A stretch of 64,000 bases of DNA from Dysosmobacter segnis (GCF_014297285.1 NZ_JACOQI010000016.1:1-64000); one strand, 5' to 3'; positions 10,901-19,029 are shown, numbered from the stretch's first letter. Made by a program: numbers and translations. The notes: generated by a model not told the origin, from the sequence alone.

Positions 10901-11162
10901 AGGGCATGAGCAGAGAGTAAAGCACGCATTTGCAAAGTTGAGAATGAACCATGAATTCAACAAGACACAGTTAGAATGGCTCAAACGGATCGAGAAGGTT
11001 CTGTTGGAAGAGAGCGTTCTTGATGAACAAATTTTTGAAGTTGGCGCATTTAAGAATGCGGGTGGCTTTACGATTATTGACCGCCGTTTTGGTGGGAAGC
11101 TTCGTGAGATCATGACGGAGCTCAATGAGTATCTCTATGACGATGGAGGAAGCGTAGCGTGA
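7902..11162 (+). CDS. hsdR: Type I restriction endonuclease subunit R (HsdR, system 1)
   Basis: The translocating and cleaving subunit of a type I R-M complex, 1086 residues. Residues 1-140 look like DUF4145, a HEPN-like module with RNDAVH. A nuclease domain around 240-265 has ADYAL followed by GIVEAKK (PD-ExK type). Helicase motif I (MATGTGKT) is near 403, DEAH near 509, and the TATPALHTTEIFGKP segment follows. The tail fits the EcoEI R C-terminal domain. AGGAGG lies 5 nt upstream of ATG 7902. The stop overlaps the GTG start of hsdM (GTGA). The enzyme would degrade DNA lacking the modification set by the phase-variable HsdS of this locus. Confidence 0.93.
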   Translation: MKSNFEFLNRYWPALAQIGAAAESYVYSDANACLYKLGMFGERLILEIFAFEHIKEPTIDNTHANRIRLLKREGLIPKKIDDILYALRKTRNDAVHAGADSVEDAKTLLSMTYNLAVWFMEVYGDWGYIAPAFVMPENVVQPDYESIIKEQEEKIVALSKQVDAVSTAASSKTSKERAEKGETASESMDLSEAETRYLIDEQFRKFDWEADTNNLRYSRGTRPQKGRNLAIAEWPTDSTVGKNGYADYALFVGLKLVGIVEAKKAAIDIPSVIDHQCKEYAKGIKAEHKDYVIGQWGAYKVPFVFATNGRKYLKQIETKSGIWCLDLRSGANAPKALQGWISPQGLMEQLEKDIAAANAALQNTPFDLLRDPDGLNLRKYQISAIEAAEQAVIDGKQTVLLSMATGTGKTRTILGMIYRFIKSDRFKRVLFLVDRTALGEQAEDVFKEVKIEELMTLDSIYNIKGLDEKEIDKETKIHIATVQSLVKRILYPENDTMPSVTDYDLIVVDEAHRGYILDKEMSETEMLYRNQDDYISKYRTVIEYFDAVKIALTATPALHTTEIFGKPVFNYSYREAVIDGYLVDHDAPHNIRTKLRVEGINYQKGEQLAIYDPVTGEVLNSAELEDDMKFEIDTFNRQVITENFNRTVLEEIAWDFNPDGQGKTLIYAVDDNHADLIVKILKEIYAEGGVDNDTVMKITGSVAGGNKKKISEAIKRFKNESLPKIVVTVDLLTTGIDVPEITTLVFMRRIKSRILFEQMLGRATRLCPSIGKTHFEIYDPVGVYESLQDVSNMKPVVTNPSTSFEDLMKGLEVAATDEQLAYQIDLIVAKLQRKRRNVSKKALEQFAYLTGGKDLGVFAEHLNSSTIKEATAELLGHREAFSVLDKDRTHRKRPVVIDNHEDELIDHTRGYGEGQKPEDYLEAFREFINNNINAIAALRTVCTRPSELTREALKSLKLELDRHDFTEKRLNSAWNEMTNQDIVADIIAFIRQQALGSALVGHEQRVKHAFAKLRMNHEFNKTQLEWLKRIEKVLLEESVLDEQIFEVGAFKNAGGFTIIDRRFGGKLREIMTELNEYLYDDGGSVA

Positions 11163-12589
11163 ACAATCAGGAAATCGTAGCAAAACTATGGAATCTCTGC
11201 AATGTATTACGGGATGACGGTATTACATATCATCAGTATGTAACGGAACTGACCTATATCCTGTTTCTTAAGATGTGCAAGGAAACCGGCACTGAAGGGG
11301 CTATCCCGGAACAGTATCGTTGGGACAAGCTCCTTGCCAAACAGGGCGTTGAACTGAAGAAATTTTACAAAGAACTGCTGGAGCATTTGGGCGAGAGCTG
11401 TACTGGCCGCGTCCGGGAAATCTATCAGGGTGCCCAGAGCAACATCGACGAGCCAAAGAATCTGGAGAAGATCATCCAGACCATCGACCAGTTTGACTGG
11501 TACACCGCCAAGGAGGAGGGGCTGGGCAATCTGTATGAAGGCCTCTTGGAAAAGAACGCAAATGAGAAAAAGTCCGGTGCCGGGCAGTATTTTACGCCCC
11601 GCGTTCTCATCAATGTCATGACCCGACTTATTGCCCCCCAGCCCGGTGAGAGGTGCAACGACCCAGCCTGTGGTACTTTTGGCTTTATGATCGCTGCTGA
11701 CCGCTATGTCAAGGACCACACCGATGACCTGTTTGAACTGCCTGTGGATCAGCAGGAGTTCCAACGTACTCAGGCATTTTCTGGCTGCGAATTGGTACAT
11801 GATACTCACCGTCTGGCTCTAATGAACGCTATGCTGCATGATATTAACGGCCCCATCTATCTTGGTGATACACTGTCCAACTTTGGTAAGGAAATGAAAG
11901 GCTATGATGTCGTTTTGACAAATCCGCCCTTCGGCACCAAGAAAGGAGGAGAACGTGCTACCCGTGACGACTTTACTTTCCCCACCAGCAACAAACAGTT
12001 GAACTTCCTGCAGCACATCTACCGTAGCTTGAATAAGCACGGCGGCGCTCGTGCGGCAGTTGTTCTGCCAGACAACGTTCTGTTTGCTGACGGCGATGGT
12101 GAGCGCATCCGCCGCGACCTGATGGAGAAGTGCAACCTGCATACCATTCTTCGCCTGCCCACCGGCATTTTCTATGCTCAGGGCGTCAAAACCAATGTGC
12201 TGTTTTTTACCCGTGGCCGCGAGGACAAAGGCAATACCCGTGAGATTTGGTTCTATGATCTGCGCTCCGATATGCCCTCCTTCGGCAAAACTAACCCTCT
12301 GAAAGAAAGCCATTTTGACGAGTTCGTTGAATGCTATAAGGATGGTGACCTGTCTGCTCGTACTGAAACCTACAGCGCGGACAATCCCAACGGCAGATGG
12401 CGTAAGTTCACCTACGAGGAGATCTTGGCCCGTGACAAGACCAGTCTGGATATCACCTGGATGAAGTCTGACAACGGAACCGAGGACTATACTCTCTCTG
12501 AACTGCTGGAACAGATCAAGGAAAAGTCCACCAACATCGCCAAGGCCGTGGCTGCTCTGGAAGAATTGATTGGCGAGGTAGATGAATAA
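11159..12589 (+). CDS. hsdM: Type I N6-adenine methyltransferase HsdM (system 1)
   Basis: A 476-residue modification subunit that methylates adenine in the bipartite target specified by HsdS. The SAM-binding motif DPACGTFGF is near 167 and the catalytic NPPFGTKKGG near 257; an N-terminal HsdM_N helical region precedes them. Translation starts at GTG 11159, overlapping the hsdR stop, and ends in a TAATG overlap with hsdS, so R, M and S are tightly coupled. Its length is close to that of compact HsdM proteins, unlike the 816-residue HsdM at 27141, so the two systems are not recent duplicates. Confidence 0.93.
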   Translation: MNNQEIVAKLWNLCNVLRDDGITYHQYVTELTYILFLKMCKETGTEGAIPEQYRWDKLLAKQGVELKKFYKELLEHLGESCTGRVREIYQGAQSNIDEPKNLEKIIQTIDQFDWYTAKEEGLGNLYEGLLEKNANEKKSGAGQYFTPRVLINVMTRLIAPQPGERCNDPACGTFGFMIAADRYVKDHTDDLFELPVDQQEFQRTQAFSGCELVHDTHRLALMNAMLHDINGPIYLGDTLSNFGKEMKGYDVVLTNPPFGTKKGGERATRDDFTFPTSNKQLNFLQHIYRSLNKHGGARAAVVLPDNVLFADGDGERIRRDLMEKCNLHTILRLPTGIFYAQGVKTNVLFFTRGREDKGNTREIWFYDLRSDMPSFGKTNPLKESHFDEFVECYKDGDLSARTETYSADNPNGRWRKFTYEEILARDKTSLDITWMKSDNGTEDYTLSELLEQIKEKSTNIAKAVAALEELIGEVDE

Positions 12590-14160
12590 TGGATACGAAA
12601 GCATTACGGCAAAAAATCCTTGACCTCGCTATCCGAGGCAAGTTAGTGCCACAAGACCCGAACGACGAACCTGCATCCGTGTTGTTGGGACGTATTCGCC
12701 AGCAGAAGCAACAGATGGTCAAGGAGGGCAAGCTCAAGCCCAAGGATATTAAGAACGATTCCGTTATCTTTGTCGGTGAGGATAATTTGCATTATGAGAA
12801 GTTCGCTGACGGAAGCGTGAAATGCATTGAGGATGAGATACCATTTGAGCTGCCTGATGGCTGGGCGTGGTCAAGACTTGGTGCAGTTGCAGAAGCGATT
12901 GGCGACGGCGATCACCAACCTCCTCCGCAAACATCTTTCGGCGTTCCTTTTCTTGTGATTTCAAATGTTTCTGGGGGCCGGTTATCTTTTGAAAACACGC
13001 GTTTTGTCAGCAAAGAATATTTCAGCCAACTACCCGAAACTCGCAAGCCGCGAAATGGTGATTTGCTTTTTACGGTTACTGGCTCCTATGGGATTCCGGT
13101 CTTGATAGATTCAGATGATAAATTCTGTTTCCAGCGACATATTGCAATAGTTCGTCCGTGCACCATTTCGAATCGTTATCTCTATGTCATACTCGGGTCA
13201 TCATATGTAAAGTCTATCTGTGATGCTAAGGCTACTGGCACGGCACAAAAGACGGTTGGACTTGCGACACTAAGAGAACTTCTCATTCCCGTAGCGCCCT
13301 ATAAGGAGCAGATGCAGATTTACGCGCAGACGCAAGATGCGCTAAGTATTGTCGATAGTGTATCCTCAGATAAAGAAGATTTGCTAAACATAATTGAGAG
13401 CGCAAAGGCGAAAATCCTCGACCTTGCTATCCGAGGCCAGCTTGTACCACAGGACCCTACTGACGAGCCTGCTTCTGTCCTGTTAGAACGAATCCGAGCA
13501 GAGAAAGAAGAACTCATCAAGCAGGGCAAAATCAAGCGAGACAAGAAGGAATCCGTCATCTTCCGTGGTGAGGATAACTCTTATTATCTCAAAACTGGAG
13601 AATTGGTGGAGTCGCTGGAGGACTGGGATTTCGAAGAACTCCCCGGCGGTTGGAGTGTATGCTGCCTTGGAGAGCTGTGCGACTACGGTAACTGTACTAA
13701 TATTGATACCGCTGATATCGCTGATTCTGCGTGGATATTGGATCTTGAAGATATCGAAAAAAATTCCGGTATTGTTCTACAAAAAGTACGCCAAGGCGAA
13801 CGCAATGCAGGAAGCACAAAGCATCGTTTCCATAAAGGTCAGGTGTTGTACAGCAAACTTCGTCCTTATCTGAACAAGGTAGTCTTAGCTGATGAAGATG
13901 GATATTGCACCTCTGAGATTTTGCCATTAGAGTTTGAGTGGAATATACTTCCGCAGTATGCACGCTACTTTTTGATGTCCCCAACATTTTTGAGATATGC
14001 CAACAAGTGTTCATATGGCGTGAAGATGCCGCGCCTCGGAACAGCAGACGGGAAGAAAGCTATAATTCTTGTTCCTCCGCTTGAGGAGCAGAAACGAATC
14101 GTTATAGCAATTGAGCAGACTTTTTCCCAACTTGCTTTTATCACAGAAAACCTATCCTAA
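12589..14160 (+). CDS. hsdS: Expressed specificity subunit HsdS with two TRDs (system 1)
   Basis: A 523-residue specificity subunit. Two target-recognition domains (TRDs) of about 150-180 residues each recognise one half of the bipartite site. Each is followed by the conserved KILDLAIRG..VPQDP spacer helix region (about 8-25 and 275-292). This copy is in frame and coupled to hsdM, so it is the active one. The conserved segments before each TRD are repeated in inverted orientation in the silent hsdS at 15657-17117, and a third partial TRD lies at 15068. The recombinase gene follows directly. This is the phase-variable layout known from streptococcal and other type I loci, so specificity should switch among cells. 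Confidence 0.92.
   Translation: MDTKALRQKILDLAIRGKLVPQDPNDEPASVLLGRIRQQKQQMVKEGKLKPKDIKNDSVIFVGEDNLHYEKFADGSVKCIEDEIPFELPDGWAWSRLGAVAEAIGDGDHQPPPQTSFGVPFLVISNVSGGRLSFENTRFVSKEYFSQLPETRKPRNGDLLFTVTGSYGIPVLIDSDDKFCFQRHIAIVRPCTISNRYLYVILGSSYVKSICDAKATGTAQKTVGLATLRELLIPVAPYKEQMQIYAQTQDALSIVDSVSSDKEDLLNIIESAKAKILDLAIRGQLVPQDPTDEPASVLLERIRAEKEELIKQGKIKRDKKESVIFRGEDNSYYLKTGELVESLEDWDFEELPGGWSVCCLGELCDYGNCTNIDTADIADSAWILDLEDIEKNSGIVLQKVRQGERNAGSTKHRFHKGQVLYSKLRPYLNKVVLADEDGYCTSEILPLEFEWNILPQYARYFLMSPTFLRYANKCSYGVKMPRLGTADGKKAIILVPPLEEQKRIVIAIEQTFSQLAFITENLS
12781..12811 (+). repeat. hsdS inverted repeat IR1, left copy
   Basis: A 31-bp stretch at the start of TRD1 is perfectly repeated in inverted orientation at 17009-17039, and similarity extends on both sides with synonymous differences. 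It would let the recombinase exchange TRD1 between the expressed and silent hsdS genes. Confidence 0.85.
13543..13587 (+). repeat. hsdS inverted repeat IR2, left copy
   Basis: A 45-bp stretch in the central conserved region, just before TRD2, is perfectly repeated in inverted orientation at 16230-16274. Weaker similarity covers about 170 bp in all. Recombination here would flip about 2.7 kb and replace TRD2. Confidence 0.88.
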
Positions 14161-14162
14161 TC

Positions 14163-14193
14163 AACAGCCGCCTTCGAAAGAAGGCGGCTGTTT
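14163..14193. terminator. Convergent terminator between hsdS and the recombinase
   Basis: The 13-bp arms AACAGCCGCCTTC (14163-14175) and its complement (14180-14192) enclose GAAA and run into TTT. Both converging genes end within a few nucleotides, so it can serve both strands. Confidence 0.8.
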
Positions 14194-14196
14194 CCC

Positions 14197-15006
14197 TTAC
14201 CATGTGACGATTTTATCCACCAGCGCCCGCTGTTCGCTGGCAGTCCTACGAAGGTAGATGCGGGTCGTTTCAATACTCTCATGGCCCATCAAATCCGCCA
14301 AGAGAGCAATGTCATTGTACTTCTCCAGAAAATTCTTGGCGTACCGGTGCCGAAAGGAGTGCGGATACACAACCTTTTTATCCAGTCCATATTTGTCTGC
14401 ATAGTTTTTGAGCTGTTGTGATATTCCGCGGGTGGTGATGCGCTCACCATAGCGATTCAAAAACAAATAGCCGGAGGAACGGTGTGTTTCCTCCAGCCAT
14501 TCAAGAGTTTCCGTCCTCAACTTTTTGGGTACGTATAACCTGCGCAGTTTTCCTCCCTTGGTGTACAGATCAAAGTAGCCGAGCTCCACATGCTCGATTT
14601 TGATTTGGATGAGTTCGCTGACGCGAGCGCCGGTGGCAGCCAGATACCAAACCACGAAGTACCACTCCATGTTACAGTCCTTCTTGAGCTGCTTTTTCAG
14701 AAAGTTGTAATCGGCATTGCTGATCACATTCTCCAGAAAGTTCTTCTGCTGTACCTTCACAGCTTTGAGCCGCAGACGATCCTTGTGCAAGAATTCCAGA
14801 TACTTGTTCATTGCCTGGATACGCAAGTTGACGGTCTTGGGCTTGAAGAATTCCATCAGATACCCTTTGTAGGCCAGCAGGTTTTCCTTGTTGACCTCAT
14901 CGTAGTGGGCATGATAAAAATCGACCGTCCAGAGATAGGAATGGATGGTGTTTTCCGAAAGATTGCTCTTTCTTAGGTGTTGCTCAAATGTTTCGTTTGT
15001 CCTCAT
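14197..15006 (-). CDS. Tyrosine recombinase of the hsdS shufflon
   Basis: A 269-residue tyrosine recombinase embedded in the hsdS cluster, the expected enzyme for inverting hsdS segments. The N-terminal SAM-like core-binding domain (1-100) is followed by the catalytic domain with GARVSELI (first Arg), HSFRHRYA (His-x-x-Arg), GHES (second His) and TRIYLRR (Tyr nucleophile). Its short length, lacking an arm-binding domain, separates it from the IME integrases elsewhere in the window and fits simple inversion recombinases. It lies inside the segment bounded by IR2, so its own orientation would change with each inversion. The 5' flank of the gene (15007-15060) is AT-rich. Confidence 0.9.
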   Translation of the reverse strand: MRTNETFEQHLRKSNLSENTIHSYLWTVDFYHAHYDEVNKENLLAYKGYLMEFFKPKTVNLRIQAMNKYLEFLHKDRLRLKAVKVQQKNFLENVISNADYNFLKKQLKKDCNMEWYFVVWYLAATGARVSELIQIKIEHVELGYFDLYTKGGKLRRLYVPKKLRTETLEWLEETHRSSGYLFLNRYGERITTRGISQQLKNYADKYGLDKKVVYPHSFRHRYAKNFLEKYNDIALLADLMGHESIETTRIYLRRTASEQRALVDKIVTW

Positions 15007-15067
15007 AAAAGGTGCCTCCCAATAATGTTTTTGCGAAATTATCGCGCCAATATTATAGGGGAAATAT

Positions 15068-15664
15068 GTGACTATCTCTTATTATGAGAAGATGGCTGAT
15101 GGAAAGCTGCATTGTCTTGATGATCAGCTGCCTTTTGAGCTTCCTGATGGTTGGGAGTGGTGCAATCTTTCTATGATCGGCACAACAAACATTGGGCTCA
15201 CATATCGTCCGACTGATATAGAGCCAGGTGGCATCATGGTTTTGCGTTCGTGCAACATTGTTAACGACCAAGTTGACTTGAGCGGCTTGGTTCGTGTTAA
15301 AACCACTGTCAGAGAAAATCAATTTGCACAGAAGAATGATATTTTGATTTGTGCCCGAAATGGGAGCAGGTCGCTTGTAGGTAAATGTGCGCTAATTCCA
15401 GATTTGAGAGAACCCGCATCCTTTGGCGCATTCATGGCGATATATAGGACAGAGTATTTTGAGTTTATCGTGCATTACCTTCGTTCAAGTTTCTTTAGAA
15501 GTGTATTCGATGACAGCAATTCCACTGCTATCAATCAACTTACGCAGGATATGCTAAAGCGGGCTATTGTCCCACTTCCTCCGTTATCTGAACAACGCAG
15601 AATTGTTGAAGCAATTGGTGCAATGCTTTTTGAACTCAATCAAATAGAAAAGAGCCTCAGTTGA
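15068..15664 (+). CDS. Silent half hsdS (single TRD cassette)
   Basis: A 198-residue open frame carrying one TRD: it begins within the conserved YYEKMADGK..FELPDGWEW segment and ends with the PLPPLSEQRRIVEAI tail. It lacks the first TRD and has no RBS ahead of GTG 15068, so it is probably a storage cassette rather than an expressed gene. The 20 bp at 15076-15095 match the corresponding position of the inverted silent hsdS (16220-16239), the likely exchange point. It converges with that gene. Confidence 0.8.
   Translation: MTISYYEKMADGKLHCLDDQLPFELPDGWEWCNLSMIGTTNIGLTYRPTDIEPGGIMVLRSCNIVNDQVDLSGLVRVKTTVRENQFAQKNDILICARNGSRSLVGKCALIPDLREPASFGAFMAIYRTEYFEFIVHYLRSSFFRSVFDDSNSTAINQLTQDMLKRAIVPLPPLSEQRRIVEAIGAMLFELNQIEKSLS
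15076..15095 (+). repeat. Short exchange repeat of the half-hsdS cassette
   Basis: CTCTTATTATGAGAAGATGG occurs here and, in inverted orientation, at 16220-16239 next to IR2. The first 10 bp also occur at 13578-13587 inside the expressed gene. It marks the boundary where TRD2 sequences can be swapped. Confidence 0.7.
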
Positions 15665-15673
15665 GGCTCTTTT
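15648..15673. terminator. Hairpin shared by two converging hsdS cassettes
   Basis: AAAAGAGCCTCAG and its mirror complement form a perfect palindrome with A and T tails. The stop codons of both silent hsdS frames lie inside it. Confidence 0.65.
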
Positions 15674-17117
15674 CCACATTCTCGACCAGAGTGAACACCG
15701 TTTTCAGTTTGGCGCAAATGGTTTGCTGTTCTCCTATCGGCGGTACCGGGTAGAGCCAATTTTCTATGTTGTCCTTGCTTATAGACGGAGAATTATCTCC
15801 CTTCATATACTGATTCAGACCATTGACTACATAACCCGATATCATCAGGAAAAACATAAATTCGGGCAGCAACACACCGTTGGAGTTGCAGACATAGAAA
15901 CCGGTCGATGCGATACAGTTGCTATGTTTCTCCTCAACAAATGCAATATTTTCAAGATATGGTCTGACCAACGAAAACAAAACACTTCCATCTTTTACAG
16001 CACGGCTCGCCCGACTTGGAGCATCAGACACTGGAAGGTGCTTTGCGTCCTTGATGCAATGGAGTCGATTGTCGATGGCGTCAATGTCGATATAGTCGAA
16101 AAAATCGCCCTGGGGCTTTGTGCTTCCCAGACCTTCAAAGCAAGAATAACCTCTGCACCAGGCCCAACTCTCAGGCAATTCAAAGGGTATCTCGTCATCG
16201 ATATTCACAACCTTGCCCCCCATCTTCTCATAATAAGAGTTATCCTCACCACGGAAGATGACGGATTCCTTCTTATCCCGCTTGATCTTGCCCTGCTTGA
16301 TGAGTTCTTCTTTCTCTGCACGGATGCGTTCAAGCAGGACAGAAGCAGGCTCGTCATCCGGGTCTTGCGGCACAAGCTGGCCGCGAATGGCGAGATCAAG
16401 GATTTTGGATTTGGCCTTTATTACATAATCAGCCAATGCCGCTTTATCATCTTCTATAGTGGAAACGACAGACTCAGCGCTGCCAGTAGAAGACATTATT
16501 CTATCGATTTGCTGGATAGGGGGAATCGGGAGTAATACCTTTTGGAATTCATCGAAATTTACATTTTCGACGGTTGTACCTGACTTGGTATATTTGAGCA
16601 ATAACTGTGTCTCCATCCCCTTTAGACATACATAGATATATTCTGCGAGCTGCGGCATATACAGTATAATAGCCTTAAGGTCCTGATTAATGGTTGCGCA
16701 TTCTTTAAGAATGGCTACTGGCAATGTGTGTCGTAGAATTCCGCTACGAGTGACCAATAGCAATGTGTCTGGCTGGTACATCTGCATTTGCTCTGCGCCC
16801 AAGGTGCTTAAGCGCAGCTGCGAGGAAGTTATATATTTACTTTTCATATCTTTGGATGTTACCCAAAGAATATCCCCATCCCAATATTCCGAACGAGAAG
16901 TTGAAGGTGTTTTTCCTCCGGAAAATGAAGCAAGGTTAGATAAACGTTCCCATGCCCAACCATCTGGCAACTCAAACGGTATCTCATCCTCAATGCATTT
17001 TACGCTGTCGTCAGCGAACTTCTCATAATGCAAATTATCGCCATATGACAAGGGGGAGTAAAGCACTTGCGGTGCTTCACTCCCTCTTTCGCAGTCATTG
17101 ATTTTCCTGCGCCCCAT
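15657..17117 (-). CDS. Inverted silent hsdS with two TRDs
   Basis: A two-TRD specificity subunit frame on the opposite strand to hsdR/M/S. Homology to the expressed hsdS begins only at GDNLHYEK (about 17043). The upstream 25 codons run into the end of the neighbouring sigma-like gene and there is no convincing RBS, so it is best read as a promoterless donor of TRD1 and TRD2 alternatives. The spacer motif AIRGQLVPQDP and the central region are conserved. With the expressed gene and the half cassette, the locus holds two TRD1 and three TRD2 variants, up to six specificities if all swaps occur. It ends in PVPPIGEQQTICAKL. Confidence 0.82.
   Translation of the reverse strand: MGRRKINDCERGSEAPQVLYSPLSYGDNLHYEKFADDSVKCIEDEIPFELPDGWAWERLSNLASFSGGKTPSTSRSEYWDGDILWVTSKDMKSKYITSSQLRLSTLGAEQMQMYQPDTLLLVTRSGILRHTLPVAILKECATINQDLKAIILYMPQLAEYIYVCLKGMETQLLLKYTKSGTTVENVNFDEFQKVLLPIPPIQQIDRIMSSTGSAESVVSTIEDDKAALADYVIKAKSKILDLAIRGQLVPQDPDDEPASVLLERIRAEKEELIKQGKIKRDKKESVIFRGEDNSYYEKMGGKVVNIDDEIPFELPESWAWCRGYSCFEGLGSTKPQGDFFDYIDIDAIDNRLHCIKDAKHLPVSDAPSRASRAVKDGSVLFSLVRPYLENIAFVEEKHSNCIASTGFYVCNSNGVLLPEFMFFLMISGYVVNGLNQYMKGDNSPSISKDNIENWLYPVPPIGEQQTICAKLKTVFTLVENVEKSLN
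16230..16274 (-). repeat. hsdS inverted repeat IR2, right copy
   Basis: Perfect 45-bp inverse of 13543-13587, located before TRD2 of the silent gene. Confidence 0.88.
17009..17039 (-). repeat. hsdS inverted repeat IR1, right copy
   Basis: Perfect 31-bp inverse of 12781-12811, located before TRD1 of the silent gene and marking the right end of hsdS homology. Confidence 0.85.
17051..17087 (-). terminator. Terminator of the sigma-like gene
   Basis: A 16-bp imperfect stem (AGGGGGAGTAAAGCAC paired with GTGCTTCACTCCCTCT) with a TTGC-G loop lies just after the stop of the minus-strand gene. Confidence 0.6.
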
Positions 17118-17859
17118 TCAGGCTGGCCCAGTGCTGGCGCAGCAGCCTTTCTGCTTCTCTGCGAAGGGAACTTTGGAACATGACAGCCACAACCAATGCG
17201 CTAAGCACTGCAGCCACAGGCTCCAGCCAGGGATATGCGGTCCAAAGCTGTTCTCCCCAGCAAACAAGCGGAACACCAACAAGCAGCATAAACAGCAAAA
17301 TAATGATGGCAACGTCGGGCCTGCCGTAGCCTTCATGTCTTTTGATTTTGGCCCGTATCTGTCGAAGCGCACGGGCGCGGATCTCCCGGATATTTCTGGA
17401 CGAGCACTGCTTGTCCTGTGCGACGGACTCGGCGGACTCGCCGTTGATGACGGTGCGGAACAAAATCTCCCGCTGCAACTCGGTCAGCTCATGCAGTCCC
17501 TCGTCAATTTCTTTGCGCACATACATGAGCGGGTCTTCATCAGATCCCTCTGGCAGATACTTCGCCCGGTCAAACCAGCGCATATCATCGTAGATCGCGT
17601 TGCGCACTTCCTCCGGCAAGAACGCTTCCGGATTGTAAGATCGGGGCTGTTTGATATCCACATCTTCCAGAGTATCTGGCGCAACGCGCTTGTGAAAGTT
17701 GGCCTCGCTGTAGTAGAGCATGTGCTCCAGCTCCTTCCACTCCTCTGGATGCTCCTTCACCCACTGGTCTGCGGCAGCGGCAGCTTCCGGGTCCATGGAG
17801 CGTATCCAGCGCCAATCCGCCTGAAGCTCTTTATAAGACTGGGTATCCTTGAAGGACAT
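17095..17859 (-). CDS. Sigma-70 region 4-like protein with two membrane helices
   Basis: A 254-residue protein. Residues about 120-172 (LTELQREILFRTVINGES, then SSRNIREIRARALRQI) look like a sigma region 4 or HTH of the sigma-70 family. Two hydrophobic segments follow at about 183-201 and 209-228, separated by a short turn, so the protein should be membrane-anchored with its DNA-binding part in the cytoplasm. Regions 2 and 3 of sigma are absent, so it may be a regulator rather than a true sigma factor. It faces away from the mobilization genes; its link to IME1 is by position. The RBS for ATG 17859 is AAAGAGTGG-like and weak. Confidence 0.6.
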   Translation of the reverse strand: MSFKDTQSYKELQADWRWIRSMDPEAAAAADQWVKEHPEEWKELEHMLYYSEANFHKRVAPDTLEDVDIKQPRSYNPEAFLPEEVRNAIYDDMRWFDRAKYLPEGSDEDPLMYVRKEIDEGLHELTELQREILFRTVINGESAESVAQDKQCSSRNIREIRARALRQIRAKIKRHEGYGRPDVAIIILLFMLLVGVPLVCWGEQLWTAYPWLEPVAAVLSALVVAVMFQSSLRREAERLLRQHWASLNGAQENQ

Positions 17860-18425
17860 GAACTCACCACTCTTTCTGTATTCACAAAAAATTTACATTT
17901 CTCGACCGTCCGATTTTGCGATTTTTCTCTAAGTAATAGTAGAAGGACAATTTCACCCGGGTGGAGTTTCCTTCGGTTCGGTACGGCACGGCCTCCGCGC
18001 TGACGAACCCACATGGCCTTAGACAGAGCACCCCATGAGAGCATGTGCGCTCTCAGCCATACGGCGATTCGCTCGGAAGGCTATTCCATCTCTGACCGTG
18101 CTCCCGGGAGCACGGTCTTTTGCTATGTGCCGTTTCCAACGGCACGGCTATATAAATCATTCTAACACGGAGGAGGCGAAAAAGATAGCTCACAGATGAA
18201 AGTAAAAGACTCAGCTGCAAAGCGGCGGAGGGGTGCACACCAGTCCGACCGCAAAACAAAAACCGCCGTGACTGCGGCAACAGTCCGGCGGCTCGGCGCA
18301 CACACAGGCACGCGCAAATCAACTAACCAAAGTATAGCAAACGGGCAGCGGAAAAGCAATGAAAACTTTCCGCACGCTCCCTGTGTGAGTGCCGCAGAAG
18401 TCTACAACAACACAGGAGGTATGAA
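17860..18425. promoter_or_regulatory. IME1 leader region with three hairpins
   Basis: A divergent non-coding stretch between the sigma-like gene and the HTH gene. It contains a perfect palindrome at 18094-18117 (GACCGTGCTCCC and complement) followed by TTTT, which looks like an intrinsic terminator; a GTGCCGTT/AACGGCAC hairpin at 18126-18144; and a hairpin at 18263-18291 whose counterpart appears in IME2. A purine-rich GGAGGAGG at about 18171 has no matching gene that I trust. The terminator-like hairpin inside the leader suggests attenuation. Confidence 0.45.
18263..18291 (+). ncRNA. Conserved leader hairpin, IME1 copy
   Basis: CCGCCG..GACTG pairs with CAGTC-CGGCGG around a short CGGCAA loop. 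A similar stem, CCGCTG..CAGCGG with the same ACTG/CAGT inner part, occurs at 43272-43299 in IME2. Both lie upstream of the paralogous HTH genes. It is either a structured 5' UTR element or an operator. Confidence 0.4.
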
Positions 18426-18971
18426 TTGAGTTACAACAAATGGCCCAAGCGCAGTGCAGAGAAAAACTATTTTATGGTGCCCAACGAGATATTCAGCATC
18501 GGTCTGGATTACCGGGAGATATCTCTCTACATCTATCTGCTCCGGTGCGAGAATCGTAAGACTTACCAGTGCTACCCCAGTTACAAAACCATCGGCCATG
18601 CGATCGGCATGAGTGAAAATACGGTGGCAAAGTACGTGCGGCAGCTGGAGGAGAAAGGCCTCATCTACACGGAGCCGACCATCATGCAGAGCAAAGACGG
18701 AAAACCGCTGAACGGAAATCTGCTCTACACCATTCGTCCTATCCCGGGTGTACTCGAAGCGTTCTATGAGCGGCAGTTCCGGCAGGCAGAGGAGGCTGCC
18801 GCCCGCTATCGTGCGGCGCAGCTCCTCGAAAAGTTCAATGCTCAAAGCCGACAGAACGCCTTGTGTGTGCCTTCCCAGGAGGAGGCGAGTCCCAGTCCCT
18901 GCCAGAGGATTGAACCCGGATGTGAGCCGTTTTCGGCAGACTTTTGCAGGACGAAAGAAAAAGCAGGATAA
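18426..18971 (+). CDS. HTH protein of IME1 (HTH_36-type, possible replication initiator)
   Basis: A 181-residue protein starting at TTG 18426 behind GGAGGT (18415-18420); the in-frame ATG alternatives are missing. Residues about 40-80 (CYPSYKTIGHAIGMSENTVAKYVRQLEEKGLI) form a clear winged helix of the HTH_36 type found in replication initiators and element regulators. The C-terminal third is Ala/Glu-rich and probably coiled. A paralog with the same motif order lies at 43610 in IME2. Its place ahead of the candidate oriT and relaxosome genes suits control or replication of the excised element; the choice between them is open. Confidence 0.75.
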   Translation: MSYNKWPKRSAEKNYFMVPNEIFSIGLDYREISLYIYLLRCENRKTYQCYPSYKTIGHAIGMSENTVAKYVRQLEEKGLIYTEPTIMQSKDGKPLNGNLLYTIRPIPGVLEAFYERQFRQAEEAAARYRAAQLLEKFNAQSRQNALCVPSQEEASPSPCQRIEPGCEPFSADFCRTKEKAG

Positions 18972-19029
18972 AGGCATGGCGTCGCAAGCGCCGCCGCAGC
19001 CGCCACTTCTGCCCGCAGTGCGGGCAGTT
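18962..19029 (+). other. Candidate oriT of IME1
   Basis: The palindrome CTGCCCGCAGTGCGGGCAG lies within a 26-bp block (19004-19029) identical to 44555-44580 in IME2. An upstream block, AGCAGGATAAAGG..TGGCGTCG (18962-18984), is also shared with IME2. Both copies are non-coding and immediately upstream of the RHH-relaxase pair, where MobP oriT sites usually lie. The nick site cannot be placed from sequence. Confidence 0.5.
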
